Part shown: in pieces, positions 1 through 7,388 of the stretch | How the letters are laid out: every line of letters starts with the position of its first letter | How positions within the stretch are numbered: position 1 is the first letter of the stretch | Origin: Alphaproteobacteria bacterium | Lineage (GTDB): Bacteria; Pseudomonadota; Alphaproteobacteria; JAJFFI01 | Length of the DNA stretch: 8,033 nucleotides | Direction: 5' to 3' | Assembly: GCA_021776755.1 (NCBI GenBank) | Contig: JAJFFI010000184.1 | Span: forward strand, 1 to 8,033 | The notes under the pieces: generated by a model | Database searches by the model: none | The model's input: only the letters and a program-made list of their open reading frames with translations | What the model was told of the DNA's origin: nothing | Made by a program: the position numbers and the translations under genes

Positions 1-29
1 CCGCCCCTGCAAAAGATATGACAGATGCG

Positions 30-464
30 TCAACCCATCTTGTCGACGCGACGTTGGTGACGTCCACCCTCGAATTCGGTTTCGAGGAAGGTTTTCAGGC
101 AGGCGCGCGCAATCTCGATTCCGGTGAGCCGCGCGCCCAGCGCCAGTACGTTGGCGTCGTTGTGCTGGCGGGCGAGCCGGGCCGCGGTTTCATCGTAGAC
201 CGCGGCCGCCCGCACGCCCTTGTGACGGTTCGCCGCGATCGAGATTCCGATCCCGCTGCCGCACACCAGAACGCCGCGTCCCGCCTTGCCGCCGGCGACC
301 GCGTCGGCCAGCGCATCGGCGAAATCCGGATAATCGACGCTCTCCGGCCCGTTGGTGCCGAGATCCAGCACCTCGTGCCCCATCGCCTCAAGGTCCTGGC
401 GCAGCAGGTCCTTGAGCTCGTAGCCGGCGTGGTCGGCGGCAATCGCGATGGTGTCTTTCGGCAT
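30..464 (-). CDS. rpiB: ribose-5-phosphate isomerase B (RpiB/LacAB family)
   Basis: Cytosolic enzyme that interconverts ribose 5-phosphate and ribulose 5-phosphate in the non-oxidative pentose phosphate pathway. The 144-residue product has the family landmarks in order: DHAGYELK at residues 11-18, VDYPDFA at 43-49, the catalytic-cysteine loop CGSGIG at 68-73 (C68 is the expected proton-transfer base), SIAANR at 75-80, the HNDAN block at 101-105 (H101 is the expected ring-opening histidine), and a GGRHQRRV phosphate-binding tail at 133-140. Family members are usually about 140-150 residues, so the gene looks complete. I chose the ATG at 464 because family proteins start just before the first beta strand, an AGG lies 8 nt upstream, and the promoter at 537-564 would place the transcript start near 530. 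An in-frame TTG at 527 is therefore an unlikely start. In many alphaproteobacteria glyA follows rpiB; here the next gene would begin beyond the window edge, so this cannot be checked. Confidence 0.95.
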   Translation of the reverse strand: MPKDTIAIAADHAGYELKDLLRQDLEAMGHEVLDLGTNGPESVDYPDFADALADAVAGGKAGRGVLVCGSGIGISIAANRHKGVRAAAVYDETAARLARQHNDANVLALGARLTGIEIARACLKTFLETEFEGGRHQRRVDKMG

Positions 465-536
465 GGATCGGGCCTGCACTGTTCGCGCACCGATGGCGGC
501 GGCACGAACGTTATTTAAGGATCGCAAACGGCGCGA

Positions 537-564
537 AACATACCATATGTGCCGCCCCCGTCAA
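537..564 (-). promoter_or_regulatory. sigma70-type promoter for rpiB
   Basis: On the minus strand a TTGACG box (559-564, five of six matches to the -35 consensus) is followed after 16 bp by TATGTT (537-542, four of six matches to the -10 consensus). It faces rpiB and would give a 5' leader of roughly 65 nt before the ATG at 464. The upstream half of the -35 box overlaps the inverted repeat at 563-589. The call rests on sequence match only. Confidence 0.55.
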
Positions 565-589
565 AACACGCTACAAGGTATCGTGTTTT
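563..589. repeat. 27-bp inverted repeat overlapping the rpiB -35 box
   Basis: AAAACACG (563-570) and CGTGTTTT (582-589) are perfect inverted arms. Inside them TAC (572-574) pairs with GTA (578-580), so 11 of 12 symmetric positions are complementary around a central AAG. The repeat lies between divergent genes, where a terminator would be out of place, and shares 2 bp with the rpiB -35 box. An operator for a dimeric repressor or activator is the more natural reading. The regulator is unknown. Confidence 0.6.
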
Positions 590-832
590 CGCAAATTCCG
601 TGTAATCGGGACGGGCTTTGCGCGGCGCGTGCAGAGTTGGCGTTGACTGGCGCTTGAACTTAGCCCTCCAGGTCCCCTTTTTATTTGCTTTTCTTAACGC
701 CCTAGTCTTGGGAACCGCGAATCAATTCCTCAGGAGTCTGTCACTTTCTCATTGTTTTAATTGACAAACTGGTTCGACTTGGAAAGGGTAGGTTTTGGTG
801 AGGTGAGGCTAAATAAAGTAGGCAGTAATGAT

Positions 833-1255
833 ATGAGTGAGGATACTACCCAGAGTCCCGATAAAGACGGGGTACTGCGTATGACGGCGAGTGTTGTCTC
901 CGCTTATGTGGGCAACAACATGATGCCGGCATCCGACATTCCCGATCTTATCAAGACCGTTTACGGTGCGCTCGGAGGCCTCGACGGGGCCGGCGGCGAC
1001 CGTGCCAGCAACCCCAAACCGGCAGTTCCGATCCGGCGTTCGATTACGCCGGATTATCTGGTGTGCCTCGAGGACGGCAAGAAGCTGAAAATGCTGAAAC
1101 GCCACCTCCGCACGACATACAACCTGACGCCGGAAGAGTACCGGGCCAAATGGGGCCTGCCGCCGGATTATCCGATGGTGGCACCGAACTACGCGGCCCA
1201 GCGCTCGCAGTTCGCCAAGAAGATCGGCCTCGGTCGCAAACGGCATACCGCCTGA
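833..1255 (+). CDS. mucR: MucR/Ros family transcriptional regulator with degenerate zinc-finger ligands
   Basis: A 140-residue DNA-binding protein of the Ros/MucR family. These act as global regulators of exopolysaccharide, motility, cell-cycle or virulence genes in alphaproteobacteria, and some behave as H-NS-like proteins that bind AT-rich DNA. The N-terminal part (about residues 14-50, VVSAYVGNN and IPDLIKTVYGAL) matches the family's oligomerisation region. The DNA-binding part runs from C78 (VCLEDGKKLKMLKRHL) through NLTPEEYRAKWGLPPDYP (97-114) and VAPNYAAQRS (116-125) to a basic GLGRKR tail. Of the four Ros zinc ligands only C78 and H91 are plainly kept; D81 stands at the second cysteine and Y96 at the final histidine. 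I chose the ATG at 833 because it gives the usual family start (MSE) and length and has AGG about 10 nt upstream; GTG at 803 and TTG at 761 are in frame but less likely. The exact regulon cannot be read from the sequence. Confidence 0.93.
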   Translation: MSEDTTQSPDKDGVLRMTASVVSAYVGNNMMPASDIPDLIKTVYGALGGLDGAGGDRASNPKPAVPIRRSITPDYLVCLEDGKKLKMLKRHLRTTYNLTPEEYRAKWGLPPDYPMVAPNYAAQRSQFAKKIGLGRKRHTA

Positions 1256-1321
1256 GGCGAACCAGAGTTCAATCGATACAGGTCAGGACCTTTTCGCGAG
1301 GGTCGACCCCTGACGTATGGC

Positions 1322-1362
1322 TCAACGGCCGGTCCGGACTTCCGGGCCGGCCGTTGACTTTT
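1322..1362 (+). terminator. hairpin terminator downstream of mucR
   Basis: CAACGGCCGG (1323-1332) pairs with CCGGCCGTTG (1347-1356). The pairing continues inward through a T-G wobble and CCGG/CCGG (1334-1337 with 1342-1345) to an ACTT loop, giving a stem of about 15-16 bp. The tail is short (ACTTTT), so it is a somewhat weak intrinsic terminator. The T-run lies only on the plus-strand side, which assigns it to mucR, whose stop codon is 67 nt upstream. Confidence 0.65.
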
Positions 1363-1405
1363 AGCCATTCCCCGCCCGGCCAACCTGTCCGGTCAACCCG
1401 GCACA

Positions 1406-1436
1406 GAAAAAGGCCCGGCGGTCGCCCGCCGGGCCT
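1406..1436 (-). terminator. intrinsic terminator of the LivK-type gene
   Basis: AGGCCCGGCGG (1411-1421) and CCGCCGGGCCT (1426-1436) form a perfect 11-bp GC-rich stem with a TCGC loop. On the minus strand the stem is followed directly by a run of T (the A-run at 1407-1411 on the plus strand). It begins about 28 nt after the natural TAA of the binding-protein gene. Its orientation and T-tract fit a strong rho-independent terminator for that gene, and together with the mucR hairpin it insulates two convergent genes. Confidence 0.85.
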
Positions 1437-1540
1437 CATTCAGTTCAGCAACAGAGGCTGACGATTACTTCATGTAATCGTACTTGCCGCCGCTCCAGAC
1501 GTACCAGACGTAGCCCGGTGCGGTGACGTCGCCCTTCTTG

Positions 1541-1578
1541 TCGAAGCCGATCTTGCCGAGCACGGTTTCGAACTGGTT
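1541..1578 (-). repeat. 38-bp exact direct repeat, copy 1 (in the LivK-type gene)
   Basis: Bases 1541-1578 are identical to 7465-7502 in the second binding-protein gene, in the same orientation and codon frame. The block encodes the conserved stretch N-Q-F-E-T-V-L-G-K-I-G-F, and all its synonymous positions agree, while the sequence on both sides has diverged. Confidence 0.9.
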
Positions 1579-1623
1579 CGAACCGAGGGCCGCGATCACC
1601 TTCTTGGAGTCGGTCGAGCCGGC

Positions 1624-1626
1624 CTA
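1624..1626 (-). other. premature in-frame amber codon in the binding-protein gene
   Basis: The minus strand reads GCG GCC ACG TAG GCC GGC here. In the gapless alignment with the second binding protein (GCT GTA CAG AAA GCC GGG region near 7545-7562) the TAG stands where that protein has lysine, so a single A-to-T change from AAG would create it. The reading frame is intact on both sides. The DUF6867-like gene next door ends in TAG at the family's expected end, which argues against TAG being a sense codon in this genome. Confidence 0.9.
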
Positions 1627-2588
1627 CGTGGCCGCCTGCGCCCAGGCCTGGATCGCACCATAGGTGTAGAGGGTGTAACCCTCGGGCTCGTAGCCGCCCT
1701 TGCGGAACTTCTCGACGACCGGAGCGGCCACCGGGGTCTTGCGCGGGTCGGGGCTGAAGGTCATCAGCGTGCCCTCACCGGCATCACCGGTGATCTTCCA
1801 GAACTCATCGGTCACGAGCGCGTCGCCCGAAACGAGCTGCGGCTTGTAGCCCTGCTGATGTGCCTGGCGGATCATGAGGCCGGCCTCGGTGTGATAGCCA
1901 CCCACGTAGAACACGTCCACGCCGGCTGCCTTCATCTTCGAGACAATCGCCGAATAGTCTTTTTCGCCGGCGGTGTAGGCCTCGTACATGACCTCCTTCA
2001 TGCCCATCTTGTTGAAGTTTTCCTTCGTCGCATCGGCCAGACCCTTACCGTAGGCGGTCTTGTCATGCAGGAAGGCAATCTTCTTGCCCTTGTACTTTTC
2101 GGTCAGGAACTTGGCCGCCACAACGCCCTGCTGGTCATCACGACCGCAGACGCGGAACACGTTGGCCGCACCCTCGTCGGTCAGCTTCGGGTTGGTCGAG
2201 GCCGGCGAGATCATGACGATGTTCTCTTCGGTGTAGACCTTGGAAGCCGGGATCGAGGAGCCGGAGCAAAAATGCCCGGCCATGAACACGACGCCCTCGG
2301 AGACCATCTTGTTGGCAACCGCAACGGCCTGCTTCGGATCGCAGGCATCGTCGCCGACAACCAGCTCGAGCTTCTGGCCGAGAACACCGCCGGCGGCATT
2401 GATGTCGGCAACGGCAGCTTCGGCGCCGCGCTTCATCTGCTCGCCAAACGAGGCGTACTGACCCGTCATCGGGCCGGCGGTCGCGATCTTGATGTCGGCC
2501 TGGGCCGAGAACGCAACCATCGTCATTGCCGCCGCGGCGACAACAGTCGATTTCACATAGCGCATGGTAAACTTCTCCCTGTGAGATT

Positions 2589-2604
2589 CACTGTTGGAAC
2601 AGTG
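2589..2604. promoter_or_regulatory. 16-bp perfect dyad in the leader of the LivK-type gene
   Basis: CACTGTT (2589-2595) and AACAGTG (2598-2604) are perfect 7-bp inverted arms separated by two bases. The dyad ends 24 nt before the start codon and 9 nt before the Shine-Dalgarno sequence. That position suits an operator inside the transcribed leader or a small RNA hairpin affecting translation. With a 2-base spacer, an RNA hairpin would have to open one or two pairs to make a loop, so a protein-binding dyad is slightly favoured. No regulator can be named. Confidence 0.45.
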
Positions 2605-2638
2605 GTGCCCCCCATTGAAGATTGCCGGGGAGCATGGC

Positions 2639-2662
2639 ACCGGCGTCTTTAGGCGCGCCGGT
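2639..2662. repeat. GC-rich inverted repeat in the leader region of the LivK-type gene
   Basis: ACCGGCG (2639-2645) pairs with CGCCGGT (2656-2662) across a 10-base spacer. No T-run follows on the minus strand, so it is not a convincing terminator for the upstream operon. It could be an RNA hairpin in the 5' leader or chance in GC-rich DNA. The rest of the 218-bp gap (2566-2783) holds a 7-bp direct repeat GGATTGC at 2723 and 2743, and a poor promoter-like pair (TTGCAG at 2701-2706, TATAGA at 2680-2685, 15-bp spacer, minus strand). Confidence 0.3.
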
Positions 2663-2773
2663 CAATTCGATGAAGTGAGTCTATATCCAGTGTGTCGCTT
2701 CTGCAACCATCACCAGCGCGACGGATTGCTTGTAAACCCTTAGGATTGCAACATTCCTGCGCAAACCCACCCC

Positions 2774-2794
2774 AAAAACGAAGCTATTTTTCGT
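2774..2794 (-). terminator. possible weak terminator overlapping the end of the DUF6867-like gene
   Basis: On the minus strand ACGAA and TTCGT form a 5-bp stem around a 7-base loop containing the TAG stop, followed by TTTT. The stem is short and AT-containing, so partial read-through from the liv operon into the downstream binding-protein gene would be expected. Confidence 0.25.
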
Positions 2795-3137
2795 GGCCCC
2801 CGTTTTCGCGCCAGCCCAGCAGTCCGCTGCGCTCATAGCGCCACGGATACTGCGAGACCATGCGGCGGGCGCGGGTGAAGCGAAACGCGAAAATGCCGAT
2901 CGCCATGATAACCGCCGTGTCGATCAGATATCCCGTGATCGACAACAGCTCGCCGTCGAACAGCGCGAAGGTCAGGAACCGGTCAACGGCCCCGAGCATC
3001 AGGCAGTAGACAATCAGATGCCCGAGCGGCAACCAGTTGTCACCCAGCGCCTGCCCGGTCATGTAACCGGCGAAGCCCATGAGAAGAACCGTGACACCGA
3101 TGAAGACCGGGATTGTTGTACCGAGAAGCGCTTCCAT
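2784..3137 (-). CDS. small membrane protein of the liv cluster, DUF6867-like
   Basis: A 117-residue inner-membrane protein with no assigned function. From memory of alphaproteobacterial liv clusters it matches the DUF6867 family, which typically sits next to livF. Three hydrophobic segments are visible: about residues 8-27 (FIGVTVLLMGFAGYMTG region), 37-58 (PLGHLIVYCLMLGAVDRF region) and 65-85 (LLSITGYLIDTAVIMAIGIF region). A basic, aromatic tail follows with FTRARRMVSQYPWRYER near 87-103 and a final WRENGGHEK. The TRAR..VSQYPW..ER block is the family's most recognisable part and probably lies in the cytosol. The ATG comes 3 bp after the livF stop codon, with GGAGGG inside the end of livF as its ribosome binding site, so it should be translated together with livF. 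A role as an accessory or stabilising subunit of the LivHMGF importer is inference from position only. Confidence 0.8.
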   Translation of the reverse strand: MEALLGTTIPVFIGVTVLLMGFAGYMTGQALGDNWLPLGHLIVYCLMLGAVDRFLTFALFDGELLSITGYLIDTAVIMAIGIFAFRFTRARRMVSQYPWRYERSGLLGWRENGGHEK

Positions 3138-3140
3138 GGG

Positions 3141-3844
<704 letters not shown>

Positions 3845-3845
<1 letters not shown>

Positions 3846-4705
3846 CACGCGAGGCCTTTCTTTTCGAGGTCCTGTTTGACCTCCTCGGGAAGATCGTCGT
3901 CTTCCTCTTCGCCCAGGTAGGCCTTGATCACGTTCTTGTCGTTGCGGACGTACTCGGGATTGCCGTCCGAGATCTTCTTGCCGTAATCCAGCACCACGAT
4001 GTGGTCGGAGATTTCCATGACCACGCTCATGTCGTGCTCAATCAGCAACACGCCGGCATCATGCTCGTCGCGGATGAACCGCAGCAGCCGGTTGAGCTCG
4101 TTGGACTCGCGGGGGTTGAGGCCGGCCGCAGGTTCATCGAGGCACAGCATCACCGGGTCGGTGCACATGGCGCGCGCAATCTCGAGGCGGCGCTGGGCGC
4201 CATAGGGCAGGTTGCCGGCTTCCCAGTCGGCCCGGTCGGTCAGATTGGTCTGGTCGAGCCAGTATTTCGCCTGCTCGGCCGCTTGGCGCTCGGCGTCCTT
4301 GTAGCGCTTGAGACCGAGAAGCCCCGCCACCGTCCAGCCCGAGGCCCGCATCAACTTGTTGTGCTGCGCGATCACGAGGTTCTCCAGAACCGTCATGCGC
4401 GGAAACAGCCGGATATTCTGGAAGGTCCGGGCGACACCCGCCTTCTGGGCGATCTGATACCCTTCCATGCGCTCGAGCAGGAACTGGCCTCGGCGGGGAT
4501 GATTGAGGGCGAGCCGCCCGACGGTCGGGGCATAGAACCCGGTCAGGCAGTTGAAGATCGTCGTCTTGCCCGCGCCGTTCGGGCCGATGATCGCCGTGAT
4601 CTGCCCGGGCTCGGCCTGGAACGACACATCGTCAATCGCGACCAGGCCGCCGAACCGCATGGTCAGGTGCTGGACGTCCAGCAGGATAGTCGCCGCCTCC
4701 GCCAT
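3845..4705 (-). CDS. livG: branched-chain amino acid ABC transporter ATP-binding protein LivG
   Basis: The second cytosolic ATPase of the importer, expected to pair with LivF. The 286-residue product shows Walker A GPNGAGKTT (41-49), Q-loop Q96 in RTFQNIRLFP, the LivG-type signature LPYGAQRRLEIARA (166-179), Walker B VMLCLDEPAAGLNP (185-198) with D190 and E191, and the switch histidine H224 in LIEHDM. Family members are often near 255 residues; this one carries a roughly 20-residue acidic tail (EEEDDDLPEEV and on) after the conserved IKAYLG end. The ATG at 4705 overlaps the livM stop as TGATG, with GGAG 8 nt upstream; a GTG directly before it (4708) is equally reachable. The overlap implies translational coupling from livM to livG to livF and so balanced subunit production. 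Confidence 0.95.
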
Positions 4706-6258
4706 CACGGCCGCTCCGCGGTGGTCTCGGGCGTGCCGCCGGCGTCAGGCGCATCCGTGCCGACCTCGCCCGGTTCGGGCGCTCCGCCCTTGGGATGCAG
4801 CCGGATCGTCGGCTCGCGGTGCGCCAGCAGGCCCTGCGGGCGCCACAGCATGATCAGCACCATCGCGCCGCCGAAGGCCAGCATGCGGTATTCCTGCAGG
4901 TCGCGGAAAATCTCCGGCAGGCCGATCATCACGATGGCCGCCACGACGACGCCGATCTGGCTGCCGAAGCCGCCGAGCACGACGATCGCGAGGATCACGG
5001 CGGACTCGATGAAGGTGAAACTCTCGGGGCTGATGAAGCCCTGGCGGGTTGCGAAGAACGAGCCCGCAAAGCCCGCGAACATCGCGCCGATGCCGAATGC
5101 AGTGAGCTTGGTGTTGCGCGGATTGACGCCGAGCGAGCGGCACGCGATCTCGTCTTCGCGCAGCGCCTCCCATGCGCGTCCGATCGGCAGCTTGCGTATC
5201 CGTACAGTGAAGAGATTGGTCAGCAACGCCAGCGCCAGGATAAGATAATAAAGGAAGATCAGCTTGTGGACCGGCTCGTATTCGATCCCCAGCAAACTGT
5301 GGAATGACAACACCCCCTCCTCCGGCCGCTCCATCGGAATACCGAAGAACGACGGCTTGGGGATGCCGGAAATTCCGTCCGGGCCGCCGGTGAACTGATA
5401 CCAGTTCAGCAGAATAATGCGGATCATCTCGCCGAAACCGAGTGTCACGATCGCGAGATAGTCGCCCCGCAGCCGCAGCACTGGGAAACCCAGCAGCACG
5501 CCCGCAAGCGCGGCCATCGCACCGGCGAACGGCAGGCAGACCCAGAAGCTCAACCCGAAATGGGTTGCGAGTAATGCGTAGCTGTAGGCGCCGACGGCAT
5601 AGAACGCGACGTAGCCGAGATCGAGCAGGCCCGCGAGCCCGACCACGATGTTCAGCCCCCAGCCCAACATGATGTAGGTCGTCACCAGGATCGCGATGTC
5701 GATCATCTGGCGGTCGCCCGAGAAAAAGAACGGCAGCGCCAGCGCGCCGATCAACAGCACCGGCCCAAGATAACCGAGGATCTTCTGCGCCTTGGCGGCG
5801 CTTTCATCCTGACGCTTTTCAAGCTGCTCCCGCGTGAATTCCTGGGACGTGTGCCAGTTAGCCCAGGTCGCGCGGGCAAGCAGCATCACCGACACGATGA
5901 CAATCAGCCAGTTCAGCACCGGGTCGGGATAGGGCTGGAGGATCCCGAACGTGTCGGGCACCAGGAGCGCCAGCAGCTGCAGTAACACCAGCGGCCCGAG
6001 GACCAGCATCGCCGGCAGAGAGCGCCCGCGGCGCATCAAGATGAGGATCAACCGCCCGACAAAGGCGATCCCGACACTGACGGCGACGGCCTCGAAGCGG
6101 TAGTTGACCGAAATGCCGCCCGGCACGTCGATGGTGCGGAAGCCGACCATGACAATCGTCAGCGCCAGCACCAGGAGCGCCGTTATTCCGGCCTCCTTGA
6201 GCATCGAGGGAATGTCGAGACTGCGCGCCTCGGGAACCGAACCGGTAATATCCGCCAT
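4705..6258 (-). CDS. livM: branched-chain amino acid ABC transporter permease LivM
   Basis: Inner-membrane permease that forms the channel with LivH. The 517-residue product has the conserved permease core from about residue 160: the [24 protein letters not shown] region (202-225), [18 protein letters not shown] (264-281), FTGGPDGI (289-296), the cytosolic ATPase-contact loop [13 protein letters not shown] (360-372) with RSLGVN after it, and the last membrane segment ending LWRPQGLL (471-478). In front of the core lies an extra N-terminal part of about 130 residues with around four hydrophobic segments (near 25-40, 56-75, 82-100 and 114-131), like the N-terminal domain of E. coli LivM (DUF3382-type), then a charged linker (133-160). 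A Pro/Gly/acid-rich cytosolic tail fills 483-517. It is longer than the E. coli protein (about 425). The ATG at 6258 lies 4 bp after the livH stop, with AAGG about 11 nt upstream. Confidence 0.94.
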   Translation of the reverse strand: MADITGSVPEARSLDIPSMLKEAGITALLVLALTIVMVGFRTIDVPGGISVNYRFEAVAVSVGIAFVGRLILILMRRGRSLPAMLVLGPLVLLQLLALLVPDTFGILQPYPDPVLNWLIVIVSVMLLARATWANWHTSQEFTREQLEKRQDESAAKAQKILGYLGPVLLIGALALPFFFSGDRQMIDIAILVTTYIMLGWGLNIVVGLAGLLDLGYVAFYAVGAYSYALLATHFGLSFWVCLPFAGAMAALAGVLLGFPVLRLRGDYLAIVTLGFGEMIRIILLNWYQFTGGPDGISGIPKPSFFGIPMERPEEGVLSFHSLLGIEYEPVHKLIFLYYLILALALLTNLFTVRIRKLPIGRAWEALREDEIACRSLGVNPRNTKLTAFGIGAMFAGFAGSFFATRQGFISPESFTFIESAVILAIVVLGGFGSQIGVVVAAIVMIGLPEIFRDLQEYRMLAFGGAMVLIMLWRPQGLLAHREPTIRLHPKGGAPEPGEVGTDAPDAGGTPETTAERP

Positions 6259-6262
6259 CGGT

Positions 6263-7204
<942 letters not shown>

Positions 7205-7388
7205 GCGTCCCCTCACGCACCCCCGGAAGGCTCCAAGTGTGGTTCAGGGCATGGCGGCGGATTTTTCCACCGTCTCGTTCGTTGCCCGGAACCCTTCTGC
7301 ATTAGCGCAGCCGCCTTGGGCCGGCAAGATCAAATTGGTTAACGCGGAGGTTGCAGCCGCGGTTGCGCAGCTCGCGCCGCCGAAAGCC

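Larger units (their letters stand above)
465..832. other. divergent intergenic control region between rpiB and mucR
   Basis: This 368-bp stretch has no convincing coding sequence. Its rpiB-proximal half holds the rpiB promoter and the inverted repeat. Its mucR-proximal half (about 676-832) is noticeably AT-rich, with T-runs near 678-695, a TTTTAATTGACAAAC stretch around 755-769 and TAAATAAAG at 810-818. MucR-type proteins are known to bind AT-rich DNA with T-A steps and often control their own gene, so this half is a candidate autoregulatory site. TTGACA at 761-766 resembles a -35 box, but I found no good -10 box at the right spacing, so I do not call a mucR promoter. No tRNA or riboswitch is recognised. 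Confidence 0.5.
1465..2565 (-). pseudogene. branched-chain amino acid ABC transporter substrate-binding protein (LivK/LivJ type), interrupted by an in-frame TAG
   Basis: Periplasmic receptor that would deliver branched-chain amino acids or related ligands to the LivHMGF importer. The full frame is 366 codons ending in TAA at 1465-1467, but codon 314 is TAG (1624-1626), so the predicted product is 313 residues. A signal peptide spans residues 1-23, with a basic start, a hydrophobic core and AQA before the cut at D24. The type I binding-protein fold is clear: IKIATAGPMTGQYASFGEQM after the cut, C75 and C100 at the places of the LIV-binding-protein disulfide, the ligand-contact GHFCSGSS (97-104) and MISPASTNP (118-126), then GGYHTEAG, LVSGDAL and FSPDPRK. 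The 52 residues after the TAG still match the family and the paralogue at 7389-8033 (38 of 52 identical by hand count). The ATG at 2565 has AGGGAGA about 9 nt upstream; an in-frame start at 2640 would put 25 hydrophilic residues before the signal peptide and is rejected. Loss of the C-terminal 53 residues should harm folding. The cause is either a recent nonsense mutation or a sequencing error. Confidence 0.85.

Noticed and set aside
18..518. Plus-strand open frame opposite rpiB
   Set aside because: It is the antisense shadow of a clear rpiB gene; the translation shows no family resemblance and is typical of GC-rich antisense frames.
563..589. Inverted repeat read as a bidirectional terminator
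   Set aside because: It lies between divergent genes just upstream of the rpiB promoter, the stem contains a mismatch, and the T-run is only four bases.
761..794. TTGACA as the -35 box of a mucR promoter
   Set aside because: No acceptable -10 hexamer occurs 16-18 bp downstream; the match may simply reflect the AT-rich leader.
1282..1314. GTCAGG/CCTGAC inverted repeat as an extra terminator or small RNA
   Set aside because: The arms are only 6 bp with a long spacer and no T-run; the stronger hairpin at 1322-1362 explains mucR termination.
1624..1626. TAG read as a recoded sense codon
   Set aside because: The neighbouring DUF6867-like gene ends in TAG at the family's expected end, and nothing in the window suggests a recoding element or alternative code.
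2566..2640. N-terminal extension of the LivK-type gene from an in-frame start at 2640
   Set aside because: It would put 25 mostly hydrophilic residues before a clear signal peptide, and the ATG at 2565 has a strong AGGGAGA ribosome binding site.
2784..2786. Read-through extension of the DUF6867-like gene past its TAG for about 45 codons
   Set aside because: The protein already ends where the family does, and the extension covers an intergenic region with promoter-like and dyad elements and no recognisable protein content.
7213..7302. 29-codon minus-strand frame ending just before livH, considered as an attenuation leader peptide
   Set aside because: It contains no run of Leu, Ile or Val codons, no good ribosome binding site and no obvious attenuator hairpins.
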